A stretch of DNA of 35,099 bases, from NCBI GenBank assembly GCA_022361035.1, contig JAKSBP010000180.1:1-35099 (forward strand). The letters run 5' to 3'. This DNA is from Clostridia bacterium (lineage in GTDB: Bacteria; Bacillota; Clostridia; Peptostreptococcales; Caminicellaceae). The notes below the pieces were generated by a model. It was not told the DNA's origin. It made no database searches and was given only the letters and a program-made list of their open reading frames with translations. Numbering within the stretch: the first letter of the stretch is position 1; every line of letters begins with the position of its first letter. Below are positions 32,395 through 35,099 of the stretch, one piece after another. Position numbers and translations under genes: made by a program.

Positions 32395-33585
32395 CTAACT
32401 TTCTAGCATCTGCTCTAAAAACATTGCAGCAGCTCCTAGAGCGATAGAATTATCTTTAAATTTACCACCTTTATTAAATATAACCTTTTTTTCCTTTTTA
32501 AAATAGGTTCTAGTATGGAAAGTTTTTTCAACTATATCATAAAATATACTACAATAGTTAATAAGAGGTCCGCTTAATATAATTAAATCGGGATTCAGTA
32601 GATTACTGAAATTTGCTAAACCTGTTCCTAATATTTCTCCAGCATTTTCTATCAACCTCTTTGATAACTCATCTCCGTAAATCGCAGCATCGCAGATATC
32701 AAAGTGCTTTACATCGGCTATTGGCTTTGAAATAGTCGTTGAATGTCCAAACTCCGCCTCTTTTCTAAATCCATTAATAAGAGAGGGGATTGAGACATAG
32801 GACTCAATACATCCCCTATTTCCACAAGGGCATGGTGCACCATTAATATCTATAACCATATGTCCAAAGGCGTCTTCTGTATCATTGATTGTTCTTATCA
32901 AAGAGCTTTTGTTGGTGATACCTGTTCTGATACCAATACCGCAGTGAAAATAGGCAACATTCTTAAATCCTTTACCATAACCGTAAAGAGCTTCTCCTAT
33001 TACAGCAGTATTTGCACCGTTATCCAATAGAATAGGGACTTTAACCTGATCTTGTAACATTTTCCTAATATCTGCATTTTTCCATCCCGAAGCATTAAAA
33101 TGACTAACATTTAGCATAATTCCATTTTCTCTATCTAGGGGACCAACCGTACCGATTCCAAGACCTAAAACCTTGTCCTTTGTTATCTTTAACCTTTCAA
33201 GATTAGTATTAATAATCTGGGATATAGCTTTGACAGTTACTTTAGGGGTGTGGTTTTCTGTCATAATAAATTTCTCGTTGGCTATGATATCCATCTTCAT
33301 ATTTACTACAACCACATTACTGTAAATTCTGGAAATATTCACACCTACAATATATCCATACTCTTCATTTACATCATAAAGAGTAGGTTTTCTTCCACCG
33401 GTAGATTCAGCGATACCAACCTTTAAAATCAAGTTATTATCAAGAAGTGTATTCATCACTCGATTTAGAGAAGTGAGCTTCATTTCTGTAATGTTAAGAA
33501 GCTTATTTTTAGTTATACTGCTTTTTTTTTGAATTAAATTTAGAATTTTTTTTTCAGTGGAATTTAGAGTGTAAATTGATTTCAC
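32395..33585 (-). CDS. ROK-family transcriptional repressor (XylR/NagC-type)
   Basis: This protein of 396 residues has an N-terminal winged helix (about 1-70) and a ROK sugar-kinase-like domain. The zinc motif CPCGNRGCIES and LDNGANTAVIGEALYG are present. The usual kinase phosphate loop (DxGGT) is replaced by VNISRIYSN, so it is likely a sensor-repressor rather than a kinase. The best start is the GTG at 33585: GGAG lies nine bases before it, while the ATG at 33594 directly abuts that site and would add three residues. It probably responds to a sugar or sugar derivative. Its targets may include the divergent activator gene or a distant operon. Confidence 0.88.
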   Translation of the reverse strand: MKSIYTLNSTEKKILNLIQKKSSITKNKLLNITEMKLTSLNRVMNTLLDNNLILKVGIAESTGGRKPTLYDVNEEYGYIVGVNISRIYSNVVVVNMKMDIIANEKFIMTENHTPKVTVKAISQIINTNLERLKITKDKVLGLGIGTVGPLDRENGIMLNVSHFNASGWKNADIRKMLQDQVKVPILLDNGANTAVIGEALYGYGKGFKNVAYFHCGIGIRTGITNKSSLIRTINDTEDAFGHMVIDINGAPCPCGNRGCIESYVSIPSLINGFRKEAEFGHSTTISKPIADVKHFDICDAAIYGDELSKRLIENAGEILGTGLANFSNLLNPDLIILSGPLINYCSIFYDIVEKTFHTRTYFKKEKKVIFNKGGKFKDNSIALGAAAMFLEQMLES

Positions 33586-33619
33586 TTTTATCATCTCCAG
33601 GGATTTAGATTATATTTAA

Positions 33620-33648
33620 AGTATACAATCTTTTGACCAATTTGGCAA
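33620..33648 (-). promoter_or_regulatory. Sigma-A promoter of the ROK repressor gene
   Basis: On the minus strand TTGCCA (33643-33648) and TATACT (33620-33625) are separated by exactly 17 bp. This is the best vegetative promoter in the window, about 35 bp upstream of the repressor start. Confidence 0.7.
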
Positions 33649-33874
33649 TAAGTTCTTAAATTTTTTTATACATGTTCTAGCTAGACCCTATGCAATCCTG
33701 TAAAAAGACAAGAAAATATATAAATAAAGTTACAATTAATGAAGGAAATTGTCGAAAAATGCAGAAAATAAAGTTAAATAAGAATCAAATAGCTTGTTGT
33801 ATAATTTTTCCCAGTAAAGAAAAATAATATTAAAACTTAGTTATTTATATGTAGATAGTTTTTACTTAAATCTC

Positions 33875-33979
33875 TATAGTGAAACAAACTAAAAGGTTAA
33901 TTTATACATATCAAAAAATCACATAAACACTGATATTTTTAATATGGTATAAATTTAAGTTTGAAATTGTTTCACTATA
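33875..33979. repeat. MITE-like inverted-repeat element B
   Basis: TATAGTGAAACAA (33875-33887) and TTGTTTCACTATA (33967-33979) are perfect 13-bp terminal repeats. Similar inner arms (TTTATAC and GTATAAA) let almost the whole 105 bp fold on itself. The right end is identical to the solo end at 23401-23413. It lies in the divergent gap 33595-34015 just before the third activator, and no gene is seen in it. Confidence 0.65.
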
Positions 33980-34015
33980 TATAATTAAAAATTTAAAAGG
34001 GTGAAGAATATAACT

Positions 34016-35099
34016 ATGTCTAAGAAAGAAAAAAGCGAAAAAGAGATATTTATTAAACTAAAAAGAGACAAATTAGTTTTTGATAAGATTTTAGAGATTT
34101 CAGAAGATGGTTTTTTAATAGTAGATGAAGAAGGAAACATTATTAATATTAATAATGCGTATTGTAATTACTTAGGCATGAAGAAGGAGGATATATTAGG
34201 GAAGTTTGTTCGGGAAATTATTAAAAATTCAAAGCTTCCAGAAATCCTTATTAATAAAAAGACAGAAGTCAGTGTTTTGCATAAGTTAGCAGAAGGACAG
34301 TCTCCCACAAAGGAAAAGTATGTAGTTGTTTCAAGGGCCTGTGTAGAAGATGAAAATAAGGCTATTGCAGCGGTAGGCCAGGTGAAATTTACAGGACATA
34401 CTATGAAGCTTGCAAATGAACTTAAAGAAATGGATGATGAGCTACAATACTATAAAAAAGAATTAAAAAGGATTTCTGGAAATAAATATTCCTTTAATAA
34501 TATGGTAGGAAAAAGTGATAAATTCTTAAGGGTTAAAAAAATTGCTGAAAAAGCTACTAAAAATGATTTCACAGTACTGATAACGGGAGAAACTGGGACG
34601 GGTAAGGAAGTATTTGCTAATGCTATTCATTATTCAAGCAGACGTAGTGACAAGCCTCTAATTCGTGTAAACTGTGCGGCTATTCCTTCTGAATTATTGG
34701 AATCAGAATTATTTGGCTATATTGAAGGAGCCTTTACCGGGGCAAAACGAGGTGGAAAAAAGGGAAAATTTGAATTGGCCAATGGGGGAACAATATTTTT
34801 AGATGAAATAGGAGATATGTCTTTAAACATGCAGGCAAAGCTCCTTAGGGTATTGCAGGAAAAGGAGATTGAAAAAGTGGGTAGCAGCAGGAATATGCCA
34901 GTTGATGTGAGGATTATTGCGGCAACTAATAAAAACTTACTTCAAGAAATTGAAAAGAAAAACTTTAGAGCTGACTTATATTATAGATTAAATGTTATAC
35001 GGTTAGATATACCTCCACTTAGAGAAAGGCAAGATGATATTGCAATTTTTATACATTATTTTTTGGATGAGTTAAATGAGAAATATGAAACAAATATAA
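34016..35099 (+). CDS. Sigma-54-dependent activator with PAS sensor domain (activator C, 3' end beyond the window)
   Basis: The first 361 codons of an enhancer-binding protein are present, open to the window edge. Residues about 20-130 form a PAS-like domain (EISEDGFLIVDEEGNIININNAY). A coiled linker follows (about 135-160). The AAA+ domain begins near 165 with VGKSDKFLRVK, Walker A GETGTGKE, the GAFTGA loop, and Walker B TIFLDEIGDM. It lacks the PrpR_N domain, so it is not a third copy of activators A and B. The start ATG 34016 has AGGGTGA about 11 bp upstream, a long spacing. Its targets probably lie downstream of the window. Confidence 0.9.
   Translation, partial: MSKKEKSEKEIFIKLKRDKLVFDKILEISEDGFLIVDEEGNIININNAYCNYLGMKKEDILGKFVREIIKNSKLPEILINKKTEVSVLHKLAEGQSPTKEKYVVVSRACVEDENKAIAAVGQVKFTGHTMKLANELKEMDDELQYYKKELKRISGNKYSFNNMVGKSDKFLRVKKIAEKATKNDFTVLITGETGTGKEVFANAIHYSSRRSDKPLIRVNCAAIPSELLESELFGYIEGAFTGAKRGGKKGKFELANGGTIFLDEIGDMSLNMQAKLLRVLQEKEIEKVGSSRNMPVDVRIIAATNKNLLQEIEKKNFRADLYYRLNVIRLDIPPLRERQDDIAIFIHYFLDELNEKYETNI

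Overview
The window reads as chromosomal DNA of a low-GC, strictly anaerobic member of the Clostridia. The evidence is AT-rich codon use, strong AGGAGG-type ribosome binding sites, a radical-SAM (oxygen-sensitive) sulfatase maturase, a ferredoxin-dependent 2-oxoacid oxidoreductase, a Ptb/Buk kinase pair and several sigma-54 activators. No rRNA, tRNA, CRISPR array, complete insertion sequence or prophage was seen. The genus is not assigned.

Region 1 (about 90-11270) is an eleven-gene plus-strand operon for uptake and breakdown of a hydroxy or sugar acid. It holds glycerate kinase, a 2-hydroxyacid dehydrogenase, a DapA-type lyase, a complete TctC-TctB-TctA transporter, a LarA-type nickel-pincer racemase homologue, a second 2-hydroxyacid dehydrogenase, a tartronate-semialdehyde-reductase-like enzyme, a xylose-isomerase-like TIM barrel and a small cyclophilin-like protein. 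The enzymes converge on tartronate semialdehyde/hydroxypyruvate -> glycerate -> 2-phosphoglycerate. The imported compound cannot be named from sequence.

Region 2 (11320-14578) is a DNA-alkylation repair pair (an Ada/AraC/AlkA fusion and an O6-alkylguanine methyltransferase overlapping by 4 bp), followed by a stand-alone double-CCG-domain cysteine-rich protein.

Region 3 (14696-24655) holds a PrpR-type sigma-54 activator, a clear -24/-12 promoter, a tautomerase, a DASS-type anion permease, two paralogous cytosolic Cys-type sulfatases, a short soluble chemoreceptor and an anaerobic sulfatase maturase. It looks like an import-then-desulfate module for a small organosulfate. The sulfatase/chemoreceptor block is bracketed by two related MITE-like inverted-repeat elements.

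Region 4 (24713-31548) starts with a second, colinear paralogue of the activator. A second -24/-12 promoter follows, then ptb-iorA-iorB-buk, a route from an aryl- or branched 2-oxoacid via acyl-CoA and acyl-phosphate to the acid plus ATP. A decayed C-terminal fragment of an aminotransferase follows buk. A 17-bp motif (13/17 identical) lies exactly 79 bp upstream of the -24 GG in both sigma-54 promoters, so the two activator-promoter units look like a duplicated regulatory cassette.

Region 5 (31549-35099) contains palindromic repeats, a DUF202 membrane protein and a ROK-family repressor, both on the minus strand, another MITE-like element, and the first 361 codons of a third sigma-54 activator (PAS + AAA+) that runs off the window.
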